This document shows positions 1-11,965 of a stretch of 64,000 nt of DNA, one piece after another (the first letter of the stretch is position 1; every line of letters starts with the position of its first letter). A program made the translations under genes and the position numbers. A model generated the notes under the pieces. It was given only the letters and a program-made list of their open reading frames with translations, searched no databases and was not told the DNA's origin. Source of the stretch: Eulemur rufifrons (Eukaryota > Chordata > Mammalia > Primates > Lemuridae); NCBI RefSeq assembly GCF_041146395.1, contig NC_090989.1:174747501-174811500 (forward strand). Reading direction: 5' to 3'.

Positions 1-90
1 TGAGTAACTTCCCTGTAGATCATATGGGATTTGAAGCCCAAAATGCTTACTATCTGGTCCTTTACAGAAAAAGTTTTCCAGCCCTGCTCT
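1..90 (+). mobile_element. hAT-Charlie-type MITE, 3' part, cut by window start
   Basis: Ends with 'actatctggtcctttacag' followed by an 'aaaaagtttt..ccctg' terminus, the 3' end of a common non-autonomous hAT element whose termini read CAGGGGTCGGCAAAC. The same text closes the copies at 14680, 56573 and 58332. The 5' part lies outside the window. Confidence 0.75.
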
Positions 91-507
91 AAAAGATAGT
101 TTTCTATGTGTTTCTTTTTATTTTGTTTTTGGATTTTCTCTTTTAAGAAAAAATGTGGTAAACACTATGGATTCACTAATCCAAAAGACAGCCCAGACCT
201 CTTCTCCATTGCTATTTCTAAAATATAGTCTGGAAACATCTATATGTTCACTTTCCAATTTCCTTTTTAGTTAAGGGCAGCCATATGGCTCAGTTCCAGT
301 CTTTGATATATGAATAAAAGATGGCTGTGGGATTATGGGAAACAGCCATGGCTAGCACCATCCCATGCTCACTTTCTTGCTGTGAATGTGAACCTGATAC
401 CTTGAGCTGGGGACAGCTACCTTGAATCATGTAGTGAAGTCCAAAGAAATAGCAGAGATCCCAGTGCTGATATCTTTGATTTTTGTTAATTTCAGTCATA
501 AGTAAGC
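91..507. other. Unclassified AT-rich sequence
   Basis: No gene or clear repeat seen. Short open frames here have no recognisable domains. Confidence 0.5.
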
Positions 508-936
508 TGCTATGGTTTGGACATGGTTTGTTCCCACCAAACTTTTCATTGAAATTTAACTCCCAGTGTGGCAGTGTTGAGAGATGGGGCTGGCCTAGAG
601 GGAGGTGTTTGGGTCATGAGGATGTATCTCTCATGAATAGATTAATGCCTTTCTCCTGGGGTCAGTTCCCACTCTCCCAGGACCAGATTAGTTCCAGCAT
701 GAGAGCAGGTTGTTAAAAAGTATCTGGCTTCCTCTCTTGCCACGTGATCTCTTCGCACATGCCCGTTCACCTTCCATTTTCTGCCATGCGTTGAAGCAGC
801 CTGAGGCCCTCACCGGGTGCAGCTGCCCAATTTTGAACTTTCCAGCCACCAGAATTGTTACTCAGTGAACGTCTTTTCTTTGTAAACTACCCAGTCTCAG
901 GTATTCTGTTATAGCAACCCTAAATGGACTAAGACA
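508..936 (+). mobile_element. ERVL-MaLR solo LTR (MST/THE1-like)
   Basis: A solitary LTR of the mammalian MaLR group (non-coding retrovirus-derived LTR; no internal genes present). It starts TGCTATGGTTTGG and ends GGACTAAGACA. Inside are the typical 'gggaggtgtttgggtcatga' block, 'gaatagattaatgcc', and the 3' 'cttttctttgtaaactaccc' block. A 5-bp target site duplication TAAGC flanks it at 503-507 and 937-941, so both ends are well defined. About 430 bp, normal for the group. The element at 11966 is a second copy. Confidence 0.88.
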
Positions 937-1189
937 TAAGCCTATCTAGTATAAAATGATAATTTGAAATCTTATAAATCTCGAATTTTTCTTGGCAAGG
1001 AAGAAGATGGGGAGGGAGAGTTGCCAAAAACTCAGTTTAAAATAAAAATAGATGGTCTGAATATTCTATATAAACATTTTGTGCTAAATTATGACTATTC
1101 TCTCTAAATGGGACATAGTTCTTTGATCTCCTCCTAACCTCTTTCTCCTCATTAACCTATTTAACTTCTATTTATTTTTGAGGTCTGTG
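937..1189. other. Unclassified sequence
   Basis: AT-rich; no gene or repeat recognised. Confidence 0.45.
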
Positions 1190-1385
1190 CTACAGTCTCC
1201 AAAGAGACACAGTCCCTCTCCTCCCTGTTTACTCACACAGTGCAGGCATTTGCCCTTCCCTTGAATCCAGGCTGGCCTTTGTGACTTGTTGTGACCCATC
1301 AAATGCAGCTGATGTGACATCCTGGGACATCTGAGGCCCAGGCCTTAACAGAACTGGCAGATTTTTCTGGAAGCCGATAGAAGAG
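1190..1385 (+). mobile_element. MLT1-type LTR fragment
   Basis: The text 'cccttgaatccaggctggcc', 'tttgtgacttgttgtgaccc' and 'ggcccaggccttaacagaac' matches the first half of MLT1 LTRs in sense orientation. The 3' half is missing or too diverged to follow. An open frame on the opposite strand (1229-1600) overlaps it and is not a gene. Confidence 0.65.
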
Positions 1386-3469
1386 GGTGATGCAAGGAGG
1401 AGGGTGTAATCCATTGTATAAAATGCTGCTAACTGGTCAAGTAGGATGAAGACCAGGAACTGCCCATTGGATGTGGTGATATGGATGACATTTATGATCT
1501 GGACGATAGCAATCTCTGTGGAGTGTTCACAGCAAAATCCTAACTGAAGCAGATTCAAGAAAAAAAATGGGAAGAAAGAAACTGGGGACAATAAGTACAA
1601 ATAATTCTTTCATCTCCTGCTGGAAATCCACAAGCAACAGAGCAGTAACTGAAGGGGAATGATGATATACGGCAATTTCTTAAGATGGCAAAAATAGCAT
1701 CAACTTATCTAAATGCTATAATACAATTCTTAGGTTTAACCCACTATTTAAAGACTTATAGACTCATAAAAACAGGATTCCTAAAAGCAAGGAACATAAT
1801 ATTGTGGCAAATTATCTTCCTTGCATTTCAACTTCATCATTTGTAGCATGAATGAAAATTATCATTTTATAGAGTAATTGGCCTGATAAAATTTCTATAT
1901 TTGTGGTTTTCAGTTTCATAGTTGTGTGTTTAAGTTTGATAGTCTCATTGTTCCAGATTCTTCTATTGGAACTTGGTAGGAAATATAAACATTGATTTCC
2001 AGAAAGATGATTTTAATAAATAAGATTTTTTTCACATAAAGGAATAAGATACCAAATTAAAAAATAAATCTTCACTCTTGTAATTTTCCAAAAATTTGGA
2101 GGCATATATATGTTAAAAAGTGGGAGAGGGTATATATGTAGGAGATTAAAATATTATTAACAAAATTATAAAAGTGTTGCTTATGATATTCTAGCCAGGT
2201 ATTCTGTTAACAAATTTATGTGAAGTTGACCCTATTGTGTCATTAGAATCCATGAAAAATATGCTACCATATTTTATGCAGATCAGGCCATATGTTGGGT
2301 AGAGTGACTAGTGGCAACTTAAACAGGAAAGACCAAGAACTCTTGCAAAAGAAGGACCCCTCACTTCTGTTATCGAGGCTATGTATCCTAGAAATCACAT
2401 GTTTATGCTGTTTCTACTTCATTTAAGATCACTTCTAAAAACTGTAGTTTAGAAAAGTAAATCCCTATTGCTCTTATGACAAAAATATAAATGTAAAATG
2501 TAATGCAGGGATGGATAAAGGAATAGAATATTTTGGACTTAAAAGGCTCAAATGATCGGAGTAAATATTTATAATCATTCTGATGCCTTTTTAAGAATTA
2601 TGCCCTTTATGGCATAATATTTTGTACTATTTTGTGTACAATTTCAGGTTTATTTCATGTTGGCGCCTGTTTTCTGGGTTCTCAAGGGTACAACATGTGT
2701 TTTAGGCTAGTGCCAGTAATATTTTTATATGGTCTCTTTCATGGTACTTGTAGGAAAATTCTTCTTGTAATTGGAAGGCAGAAGTTGTCTGTAATCCAAT
2801 TATATGTGCATAATTGTCTGTGTTCACTATAACCAATGTTTGACTGTCAGCAGTATTGAGGGTAATGTTTGAGTTCCTTCCTATTTTAATAATTAATTAC
2901 ATTTCCTTCTAATAAAGGGGATTGGGAATGAAGCTTCATGTTTTTGTCAAACTCAATTGTTTCAATTTCCTGGTGTTAAACTAAAACGTATCCCTTTAAA
3001 AAGAATGGGATTTTAATTATATCAATTAAAATTGCTCTTTATTTTTGTTATGAAGGCAACCTTACTGACCCATCATGGCAATATCTATAGCAAATTTGAC
3101 AGACTTTGTATAAAATTACGGTGTCTTTTGGCTTCTGAATAGATTCATGCAACAATATTTACAAGATTTGTTGGTTGGCCCTTATTACATGCCAAATACT
3201 CTCCTGCGAGAGTATTGTGAATACTACCATTTGTGAATCCTACCATTTATCTCCATGAATGATAAGCACATCTGCTCACAAATGCTCACCTTCCTCTGTA
3301 CGGCAATATAAGCCTGACATCCTCACCCAGGCTAGCCCTAGACCAATCAGAAGTTGGCATGATTTTGTTCTTGGAAACTTTTTTCTTCTTCTGAAAATTT
3401 AAATGGAGGACTGAAAAATGTTCCAAGTCTTAATGGTGATTATGACTCTGATTTTTGGACATCGACTCT
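1386..3469. other. Unclassified AT-rich sequence
   Basis: About 2 kb with no convincing gene, RNA or interspersed repeat. The only open frame of note (2632-2832, 66 codons) has no recognisable features and average AT-rich composition. Confidence 0.5.
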
Positions 3470-3645
3470 GAGACAGACACGGTGCAAAGTGTTTTCCATG
3501 TCTCATTCAAGTCTCACCACCCCTCTAGGAGGTAGGTATCATTTTATCTGTATGAGTTTGAGTCTCAGAGAGGTTATGCAACTTGGCCAGGGTAACACAG
3601 ATAGGAAGTTGCAGAAGACACAAGCCGAGGTTTACACGACTGACT
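3470..3645 (-). mobile_element. MIR SINE, antisense
   Basis: Reads as MIR in reverse: 'aggaggtaggtatcatttta' (complement of the MIR 3' part) and then 'cagagaggttatgcaacttg' plus 'gccagggtaacacagatagg' (complement of the conserved MIR core, tgtgaccttgg.caagt). Strongly diverged, as expected for a repeat of this age. Confidence 0.8.
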
Positions 3646-3844
3646 CCACAGCCTCTGCAAGTGCACGTGGCCTCTCTCAGGGAAGGAGTCACCAATGGCT
3701 GACATCCAGGGCTTTGCACCCTCACAGGCAATTGCATTGTTTATTTATAAGACTCACCGCAGGTGAGGCCTGCTGCAGAAGACCCTGGTTCTGTCCAGCC
3801 CCACAGAGCCACTCTGAAAAATGTTGGAGGTGAGGCCAGAAAGG

Positions 3845-4065
3845 TTAAAATGGGGGCTCTGGCGTCAGTCAAGCCTGTGTGCAAATTCAGCCTCAACTGC
3901 TGTTTTGTAACCTTGACTAGAAGACCTAATTGCTAGTAGCCCCCTCTGGAAAGTGGAAATAACGACGGTATGTACCTCCAAGGGTTTTTGAAGGATGAGG
4001 TTAGATAAAACTCATGATGATTTTGACTTAGTGCCTGGTACTATTTTTGACCCAGGCGGGGTGAT
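3845..4065 (+). mobile_element. MIR SINE
   Basis: Sense MIR: 'caagcctgtgtgcaaattca', 'tttgtaaccttgactagaag', 'ctctggaaagtggaaataac', 'tacctccaagggttttt' and the 3' 'agtgcctgg'. Diverged but collinear with the MIR consensus over almost its full length. Confidence 0.78.
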
Positions 4066-4480
4066 GACGTCGCCACGCCAAGGGAATGCAACATTTCACA
4101 GAGGAGGATTGGAATGGCAGGAGCCACGGGCAGCAAGGGGGAACAGAGAGAAATAGGCTTTGGAGCCAGGCAGATTTTAATTTGCATCGCAAAGCTATTT
4201 TTGCACGTTTTGGGATCTCCAATGAAGATTTTGTTTAGAAAAGGCACTTCTTATCTCTTTCTGAAGAAATATGATCAGAGCAGAAATGGAATAGGGACTA
4301 ATTGGAATGTTCTTGATAAAAAGTTTAAATGTCTGAACATTATCGTGATACATTCTTCAGTAGTGTGACATTTTATGGCCTGTACTGTGAAATATTTAGT
4401 GTAAATGTTTATGTTCACTTATTATGGGCACATGTTTTCTGGGTTCTCGAAAACGGGTACACCAGCTTTTAATTCATATC
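4066..4480. other. Unclassified sequence
   Basis: No recognised repeat. Overlapping open frames on both strands (4028-4368) have no domain features and look like chance. Confidence 0.45.
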
Positions 4481-4645
4481 ACAAAACTCAGCTTACAATG
4501 TTTTTGCCTTTGGGCAAGTCCATAAAACTCTATGAGCCTCCATTTTCTCACATAAAATTGGGTTATTAATATGAGATAGTATATGTAAAGTGCTTCGCAC
4601 ACTGCTTAGCACCTCAGTTGATTGCAACAAACGGTGGCTGTTTTA
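4481..4645 (+). mobile_element. MIR SINE
   Basis: 'tttgcctttgggcaagtcca', 'gagcctccattttctcacat' and 'gtaaagtgcttcgcacactg' are diverged MIR core and 3' segments in sense order. Confidence 0.7.
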
Positions 4646-4669
4646 CTACTTTCCATAAAAGCTCCATCA

Positions 4670-5191
4670 CGTGTTTATGTATTCACTCAACAAGTCGTCC
4701 GAGCACCTCCTAGCCACCATAAGCAACGCTAAAGGTTGGGGAGACAGTGGTCCCTGCTGTGGTAGCACTGGCTTTTCAGAGGAGGGGACAGATAAATAAA
4801 TAAACCAATAAATAGAATGAAATTACTACAGAAAGTTCGTGATAAAAGCTTCTAAAAAAATAAACTGTGAAAGAGTAACTTCACAGTTCTTCCCTAAAGA
4901 GATGAAACTTAGGCTGAAGCTTGAAGGCTGAGAAGGAGGGAGCCAGGCAAAGAGCAGAGGAAACAGCAAGTGCAAAGGCCTGGAGGAGGGAATGAACTTC
5001 ACCTTTCTGTCTCCAAGCAAACCACACACAAGACAGAGAGAAGTAGGGGCTGAGCCCAGGCAGAGGGGCTGGGGCCAGGCAGGGCAGGGTGTACTGAAGA
5101 GTTGGGTTTGTTATTCTACCTGTGTGGAAGAGTCATTTATGAGTTTTCAGCTGGGAAGCGGCATAATCTGAGTTTTTAAAAGATGACTTTT
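4670..5191 (+). repeat. Ancient interspersed repeat of unnamed family, part 1
   Basis: Begins with a 'tattcactcaacaag..gagcacctcc' block and runs through 'gctgaagcttgaaggctgag', 'aacagcaagtgcaaaggcct' and 'gggaagcggcataatctgag'. This order of blocks recurs at 36361-36720 and, for the first block only, at 7925-8040. I recognise the text as a common old mammalian repeat but cannot name the family with confidence. The Alu at 5192 splits it; it resumes at 5534. Confidence 0.65.
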
Positions 5192-5533
5192 GGCCAGGCA
5201 TGGTGACTCACGCCTGTAATCCTAGCACTCTGGGAGGCCGAGGTGGATGGATTGTTTGAGCTCAGGAGTTCAAGACCAGCCTGAGCAAGAGTGAGACCCC
5301 GTCTCTACTAAAAATAGAAAGAAATTATCTGGACAGCTAAAATATATATATAGAAAAAATTAGCTGGGCATGGTGGTGCATGCCTGTAGTCCCACCTATG
5401 CGGGAGGCTGAGGCAGGAGGATTGCTTGAGCCCAGGAGTTTGAAGTTGCTGTGAGCTAAGCTGACACCATGGCACTCTAGCCTGGGCAACAGAGTGAGGA
5501 CTCTGTCTCAAAAAAAAAAAAAAAAAAAAAAGA
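5192..5533 (+). mobile_element. Alu SINE, strepsirrhine type
   Basis: Full-length dimeric Alu: 'ggccaggcatggtgactcac', left arm 'tcctagcactctgggaggcc', long inter-arm linker with 'aaaatagaaagaaattatct' and 'aatatatatatagaaaaaat', right arm, and an A tail at about 5510-5531. The linker is a lemur/loris Alu trait not seen in monkey or human Alu. Imperfect duplication of 'agatgactttt' before and 'agactttgg' after. Divergence is moderate. It splits the older repeat at 4670-5660. Confidence 0.95.
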
Positions 5534-5660
5534 CTTTGGTAGCTATGTGGAGAATAGATTAGAGGGAGGCCTCTGCCAGTGAGTCCAGCTGAAGAGCTGC
5601 GCTGAGCCGGTTGCCAGCAGAGGCAATGTGATGATCTGAAGCTGCTGAGAGCTCTGTGCA
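5534..5660 (+). repeat. Ancient interspersed repeat, part 2 after Alu
   Basis: 'ggtagctatgtggagaatag' continues the unnamed family interrupted at 5191, whose usual text here is 'ggctgctgtgtggagaat'. The end is unclear. Confidence 0.55.
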
Positions 5661-5974
5661 GGGTCAACCACCAGGACTCCAGGACGGACTGGCTGTGCAG
5701 GTGGTGAAGCAGCAGCAGCCTCCGAGTGATCAGCACCAAGACTCATTTCTGCTACCTATACAAGCCATGGCTATTTATTATCAGGCGAGAGAAATCCCGG
5801 ACTAAATGTAAAGTGTGTTGGGGCAATTTGGGAGTTTGAAGAGTGGGAGAGGTTTGCTTATCTTAAAAATTCTGGAATTCTTCTAGTATTGATCTAGATA
5901 ACAGTTCCCAACTTTCCTTTGTAGGGATTTGCCAAGCCATATTGGAGCCAAAAGGAAAAATGTTTGTCCCTATG
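5661..5974. other. Unclassified sequence
   Basis: No gene or clear repeat recognised; the unnamed ancient repeat may extend into the first part. Confidence 0.4.
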
Positions 5975-6290
5975 TATACTTATTAAAACATCCTCCCATA
6001 TTTTGAGCCAAGTGGACAAAGTTAAAAGCTCTATAGTCAGAAAACATGACTGCATGGCAGTTACCAGGGAGTGGGGAGAGGGAGAGGGGAGAATGGGGAG
6101 GAACTGTTGGCTGTGTACAGAGTGGCAGTTTGGGATATGAAAAAGTTCCAGAGATGGATGGTGGTGATGGTTGTGCAACAGTATGCATGTACTTTTCACT
6201 GAACTACACATTTAAAAATGGTTAAAATGGCAAATTGTGCATTATATATATTTTACCACAATTAGAAAAATGCAAAAAATAAAAAATGTC
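5975..6290 (+). mobile_element. L1M LINE, 3' end
   Basis: 'ggcagttaccagggagtggg', 'gggatatgaaaaagttccag', 'agatggatggtggtgatggt', 'gttgtgcaacagtatgcatg', 'aaaaatggttaaaatggcaa' and 'atatattttaccacaattag' follow the order of the 3' UTR of old L1M (L1MC/L1ME) elements. No coding part is left. Confidence 0.82.
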
Positions 6291-7369
6291 AAAAGTCTAA
6301 TGTTGTCCCGTCTTTCATATTCCAACAACGAGCCTATAAGCTCACCCATCAGGGATCACAAAGGCTGCCGGGGCCCAGGAAGCTCGAGCTCATGGGAAAG
6401 GATGGTTCCCATTGCACAATAATGCAGGATTGTAAAACAAACAGCCAACAGTCATCCGCCTTTACTGAACATTTTGATATTTTGTTCCTCATTAGTTCTT
6501 TTGCATTAATTTCTACTTTCTGAAATCATGCATTAAAATATTACTTATCTTGAGGCTGGGATTTTTGGAGCTCCCTTAAGTTTTGTGCCTGAGGCACAAA
6601 ATAAATTTCCAAATATTACCTTTTTGTTCCTGCTTTAAGAATCATCCCCCAAGTGCTTAGCAGTTTTTCTGCGGACTAAGCAGCTCTCAGAAATATACCT
6701 TTTCTCAGGCTCACCCTGGGGAGCAAGACATATTGGTCCCTGCTGCTCTGGGCTCCCCTAATCTTGCCAAAGGTGTCTGCTGTCCCCACTCTGTTCCATA
6801 CTTCTCCCTTCCCCCACGACACAAGTCGAGGTAGGAGGGGGCAGGAACCTACTCCCTGCATTGGAGTTCTCCCCCCTCCTTCTCTGTCTTTCTTTTTGTT
6901 ACTGTCCACACCTGTGCCTCTAACCTGCCCATGGAAAACTTTTACCTCTACTCTGTGGGGCAAGAAAGTGGCATTAGCCCACAGTCTAGGGTTTGGATTC
7001 TATGCAGCAAAACTCCTTTATTTTTCCGATAATGTGCCTAGTTTTTGCATATGAAAAGCACTTTGGCTTTCAGATTATTAACTTCTGCTATAGTTTTACA
7101 AAATCCATTCAGAAAATGTACTTGGTGGCTTTGTCGTAGGCTTTCTGTGGCCTCCCTGAAGCAGCTGAATGTTTAGGAAAGAATAATGGGTTCAAGGAAG
7201 CTGGAGTGGCAGAGACAGCCAAATAATATCTCAAATATCATCATCCCACTAGGGAAGATGAAATAAGCTTCTGGTGAAGGATACAGTAGCCCTGGTTAGG
7301 AGTCGATGGTCTGCGTTGTAGCTGTGACCACCCCAGGAAGGGACAGGCTCTTCACTAGGAGGTGACCTT
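6291..7369. other. Unclassified sequence
   Basis: Slightly GC-richer around 6660-6960. Overlapping open frames on both strands at 6676-7054 (95-96 codons) show no domain and no splice context. Nothing else recognised. Confidence 0.45.
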
Positions 7370-7690
7370 GAATGGCACTTAAAGGCATGAGCTTGGAAAT
7401 CAGAAGACCTTGGATTGGACCTCAGCTGACCCAACCCTGCCTATGAGACACTGAGGTGTTATTTCATCTCACTAAGCCTGTTTCTCTTCTTTAACCTTCA
7501 CTAATAATTATAACCTCCAGCGTACAAGGCACCTAGATCATGAGGTTACTAAGCTCATTCAAGCTGTTTTCCTCACCTTTCAAATGCAATCCCTGGCACC
7601 CAGGATTAAACATGATGATGCATGCAAAGTGCCCGGCATATGGCAGGTGGTCAATATGTTTCTGTCTCCATTTATGATAGAAAAAAATAA
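7370..7690 (+). mobile_element. MIR SINE, possibly interrupted
   Basis: Sense MIR blocks: 'gcatgagcttggaaatcaga', 'gtgttatttcatctcactaa', 'cataatt'-like 3' text, and 'gcaaagtgcccggcatatgg'. The segment at about 7540-7610 does not fit and may be an insertion or heavy divergence. Confidence 0.65.
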
Positions 7691-7924
7691 TATCTTGCAT
7701 GGCTGATTCATAGTTTGTCAAAACACTGAAGTGATGTTGTAAATATGAAATAGCATTGTATATTATAAAGGGCTAGGTCAATATAAGGGATTCTTCTGTG
7801 ATGATTTTCAAATATTTCAGTGACTAATAACTATAATTGTAGGGCACTTAAGGAATCAAATTCTTTAATGATCTTCAGTCATGTTGAATATCCTGTGACT
7901 ACTGCAGGAGCCCATAGGCCCTTT

Positions 7925-8040
7925 GAGTAATAATTCATGTATTTATCCATCCATCAGATATTTAATGAGCATCTACGATGTACTAGGCATGGTTCTGGCA
8001 TATTCTAGGGATATGGCAGTGTGCAAACCAAAAGCCAAAA
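7925..8040 (+). repeat. Short fragment of the unnamed ancient repeat
   Basis: 'tttatccatccatcagatat', 'ttaatgagcatctacgatgt' and 'actaggcatggttctggcat' match the block that opens the unnamed family at 4670 and 36361. Confidence 0.55.
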
Positions 8041-8587
8041 TATTTCAACTTTAGACATGGGAACTGTGAAATGTCTATAAACATCCAAATTAAGATTTCA
8101 AGTGGGCAGCTGAATATATGATTCTAGAGTTGTAGAAAGAGGGAAGTCTGGCTTAGAAATAGAAATTTGGGAGTAATCAGAGTATATATGCTACCAAAAA
8201 TCAAGCTAGGAATCATCTCACAATCTAATCCTAATCTCCAGGTCCAAAAACGTTGATTTTTTTTTTTTCTTACAAGGAATAGAAAAGCAAAGGTATTGCC
8301 TCCAATTGTTACCCTTAAGTGTTGGGGAGACAGAGTTTGGGGAAGGAAGGCATAAATCACTGAGAAGAACTCAAAAAGATAACCTAATTAAAAGTAAAAT
8401 TTGCTACTTGTTTATCTTTCTAAATTTTAATTTGGCTTTGAGGGGAAAAGTAAGTTTTATAAACCTAGCATATACTTAATAGGTTCTTTATTTGGACTAT
8501 GGTCCATTACATAAAATCCAAAGACAACAAAAGCATGTTTCAGATTGTTATATGTACTCTTTAGTAAATAATGTGATAAACAAGAAA
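8041..8587. other. Unclassified sequence
   Basis: AT-rich with a T run at 8257-8269; no gene or repeat recognised. Confidence 0.45.
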
Positions 8588-9392
8588 ACACACAAACCAA
8601 ATGGCCAACAAACATATGAAAAAATGCTCAACATCACTAATCATCAAGGAAATGCAAATTAAAACCACAATGAGATATCACCTTACCCCTGTCAGAGGCC
8701 ATTCTTAAAAAGTCAAAAAACAATAGATACTGGCATGGATGCAGAGGAAGGAATGCTTATACATTATTGTTGGGACTGAAAATTAGCGCAATCTCTATGG
8801 AAAACAGTATGGAGATTCCTCAAAGAAATAAAAGTAGACTTACCATTTGATCCAGCAATCCCACTCCTGGATATCTACCCAAAGGAAAAGAAGTCATTTT
8901 ATCAAAAAGACACCTGCACTCGAATGTTTATTACAGCACAATTCACAATCACAAAGATGTGGAATCAACCTAAGTATCCATTAATTCATGAGTGGATTAT
9001 ATATACATATATATATATGCACACATATATATACACATTATAGAATACTATTCTGCCATAAAAAGAAATGAAATAACGTCTTTTGCAGCAACTTCAATAG
9101 AACTGGAAACCATTATCCTAAGTCAAGTATCTCAGGAATGGAAAAATAAGCACTACATGTACCCTCTAATAATTGGGAGCTAAACAATGGGCACACACAG
9201 GCACAAAGAGATGTAAAAATCATAGGAAATCAAGAAAGGGGATGACGGAGGAGGGAAGGGACAAAAACCTACCTGTCAGGTACAATGAAAACTATTCCTG
9301 TGATGGGCACACTAAAAGCCCTGACTTAAGCATTATAAAAGTTATTCATACAACAAAATCATTTGTACTCCCTTAATATTTTGAAATAAAAA
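8588..9392 (+). mobile_element. L1 LINE, 5'-truncated 3' end
   Basis: C-terminal part of L1 ORF2 plus 3' UTR in sense orientation: 'aaatgctcaacatcactaat', 'ccacaatgagatatcacctt', 'tttgatccagcaatcccact', 'ctattctgccataaaaagaa', then a short UTR ending 'tgtactcccttaatattttg' and an A-rich tail. The ORF2 part has frameshifts and stops; 8992-9183 is the longest surviving open stretch. The AT-rich simple sequence at 8997-9040 sits where L1s commonly carry (TA)n. The UTR resembles strepsirrhine L1 rather than human L1PA. It is a dead copy. Confidence 0.9.
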
Positions 9393-9429
9393 AGAAGAAA
9401 TCAGCAATTGTCCCAAATCCTCTGACTAA

Positions 9430-10120
9430 AAGATAGTTATTATTACAACATTGAGATATTTTCTCAGTTTCTTTTTCATAAGTGATTTCTACAATTTTTA
9501 ATCAAGATTTGGATATTACTATATATTAATTTTTAACCCCATTTTTAGCTTACTGTTTTATCAGAAGATTTATCATATGTTCTATAATATTCTTTAGAAA
9601 AATAATTTTTAACATTTGGTGCATGTTTGATCAAGGAGACATACAATGATTTATTAAGTATTCCTCAATTGTTGAACACTGAAGTTGTGTCCACTTTTTG
9701 ATTAACAATATGTGTGTATGTATATGATATGATTTCATTTCACATCATCTAATTTCCTTAGGAAAAAAGCCATGAAAGTAAAATTATTGGATCAAAACGT
9801 AAAAATATCTTAATATACGTGATCTAATTACCTTTGAGAAACAGGGTGCCAGTTTACACTCTCAACATCAGGGAAAAGAGAATCATCCCACAGTATCCAC
9901 ACCAGAATATCTGGTTATTACTTGCCGACATATTAAACAAAATATGCAACAGTCTTTTATTTGTACTTTTTATTATGAATAATGTTTGATATGCTTATTA
10001 ATTCTGATTTTCTTAGCTTTTCTAACATCTTAGTGAATACTTATTACTTTATCTCTTCATTTACAATAATTATATGGTATATTTTTCCTTCAAATTATCT
10101 TTTATTTTCAAATCAATGTT
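9430..10120 (-). mobile_element. Old L1M/HAL1 fragment, antisense
   Basis: Very diverged antisense L1 3'-region text: 'agttgtgtccactttttgat', 'aaagtaaaattattggatca', 'gagaaacagggtgccagttt' and 'acactctcaacatcagggaa' correspond to the complement of the L1M 3' ORF2/UTR. The boundaries are uncertain. Confidence 0.6.
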
Positions 10121-11400
10121 GAATAACAGTGGTCATAGTGGCCAGTGTCTTGAAGCAAAATTTCTGGAAGCAAATTGATGGTACACAGCAATTATACCAG
10201 AGCAACTTGGGAAAAAATTATGTAAGTCATAGAGCAGGTATTAACAGAAAAATATAAAATTATACATGTCTATGGGTACTTTGAATTTGTTTGTCAAAGT
10301 ATGACAATATTTGAAAAGAAAAGAAAAAGCAATATTTACTCATATTGGCTTTATCATAGACTCATTTTTACTGATCTCATTTGAGAATGAATAAGGTTTC
10401 CTGTATATTTTTAGACTAAAGCAAATTAAAGTCTTTTCATCCAAAATGGATTCAAAATAATTTTGTAGATCATATCTTAACATGTATTTCTAGTTCTTTC
10501 CGTAATTTAGAAAACCTGTTTTCTTTCACAAATCAACACAGAAATTTCTAATGCAATGTATTCTTTTCTAACAATCTGAATAAACATAGCATATTCTTCT
10601 TACTATTTTTTTTCTCAACAGCACACATCTTTGTGATCTTTAACTAAACTGCATGTTTGACCAGTTTAAGTAGATAGAAGATATTTCTGAAGCATTTTTA
10701 TATTAAAATAAAACATTATAAAATAGATTTTATATAACCTGAAGTTGCTCTTCATAAGTTTTGGAATCCTGAAGATGTCCTGTATATTTTATATCCTCCC
10801 TCCAAATCTGACTTTTCACTTCATCAACCAGATAGGGAGTGTGTGGTAGAAAATGTAAATGCTCGATGTTCTTCTGAGACACACATAAATATAGATTTGT
10901 TGGAATTACTACAGCTATCTGTCAGCCTCATGGCTTTTGGAGCCAAAATTTCCTAATTCCAAAATTATGGGCCTGGGACAAAATGTAGTTTATATTGCTT
11001 TGTGAAACTAGGACTTCCATATACACAAGTTAATAGACTGAAAAAAAAAATGGATGTGGGCTAATGAGAAAGATATCTTAATTCATCTTTCAGCAATCAT
11101 TTGAATATGTGACTCTTAGACTCATTCTGTTTTAGAAGCATCTAAAAGAAAATATATGAATCTCGCATTTTTAGTCTTAGAGAAATTTACAATGGAAATA
11201 GAGATAGAAATGTTTTTACTTGGAGTAAGCAGCCACCTCATATTTCCTCCCTTTCTCTCTTCTCCTTTTGCTGGTTGGCAAGCCCACCTACTCATATTCC
11301 ACAACACCCTCGTCGCTTATTTTAGTTTTAGAGGCAGACTTTATAATAGGATACACTTAGTGGGCAAATTCCAGTTGTATACGCCCAAGCAAATTGGTTA
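10121..11400. other. Unclassified AT-rich sequence
   Basis: No gene or repeat recognised. The two overlapping open frames at 11122-11401 are on opposite strands and lack features. Confidence 0.5.
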
Positions 11401-11520
11401 AAACTCTGAATCCAAGTTTCCTCATCTGTAAAATGAGGTGGAAGTGTGGGGTGGGTAACAGAAGTACCAAATTCATTGGGTTATCATGTGAATAAATTGT
11501 ATTTAAGTCAAGAGCCTGAA
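11401..11520 (+). mobile_element. MIR SINE, 3' half
   Basis: 'caagtttcctcatctgtaaa' and 'aaatgaggtggaagtg' are the MIR core and downstream part, followed by 'attgggttatcatgtgaata'. Confidence 0.72.
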
Positions 11521-11965
11521 AAAATGCCAGTAGATATGACAGTATTTGATATAGAAAGTCGATTATTCTTTACAGTTAGATTTCCCCCAGGTTATAGAGG
11601 TTTATGTAATTAAAAGAAAACCCCAACAAATATATCTATTGATATAATTTTAGTAAAATGATTACATAAAAAACACTTTCATGTATATCAGCTTTTCTCA
11701 TTAACATACTGCATACAGCTCTAATTCAGAGTAATGTTTCTTTAAGTCAGATAAGCAGAATGATGATTTTATGTGATGATAGTGGTAAATATTGTTTGCT
11801 TTAGTAATACTGTTTTTATTTTAATCTATAATCTAAATATAACTGGAACACCAACTCTTGATTTCTTGGTGATATTTTCTTCTAAAATATACATAATCAC
11901 AAAAAGTACGTTGATTAAAAATAATTAGTAAATAATAATAGTCTTTGCACACAAATATGGCACCA
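11521..11965. other. Unclassified AT-rich sequence
   Basis: No gene or repeat recognised. Confidence 0.45.

Noticed and set aside
5308..5739. 143-codon antisense open frame
   Set aside because: Most of it is antisense Alu, including the poly-A tail read as a Phe run; the classic Alu artefact.
8992..9183. 63-codon frame with a Tyr/Ile repeat start
   Set aside because: Surviving piece of L1 ORF2 preceded by TA simple sequence.
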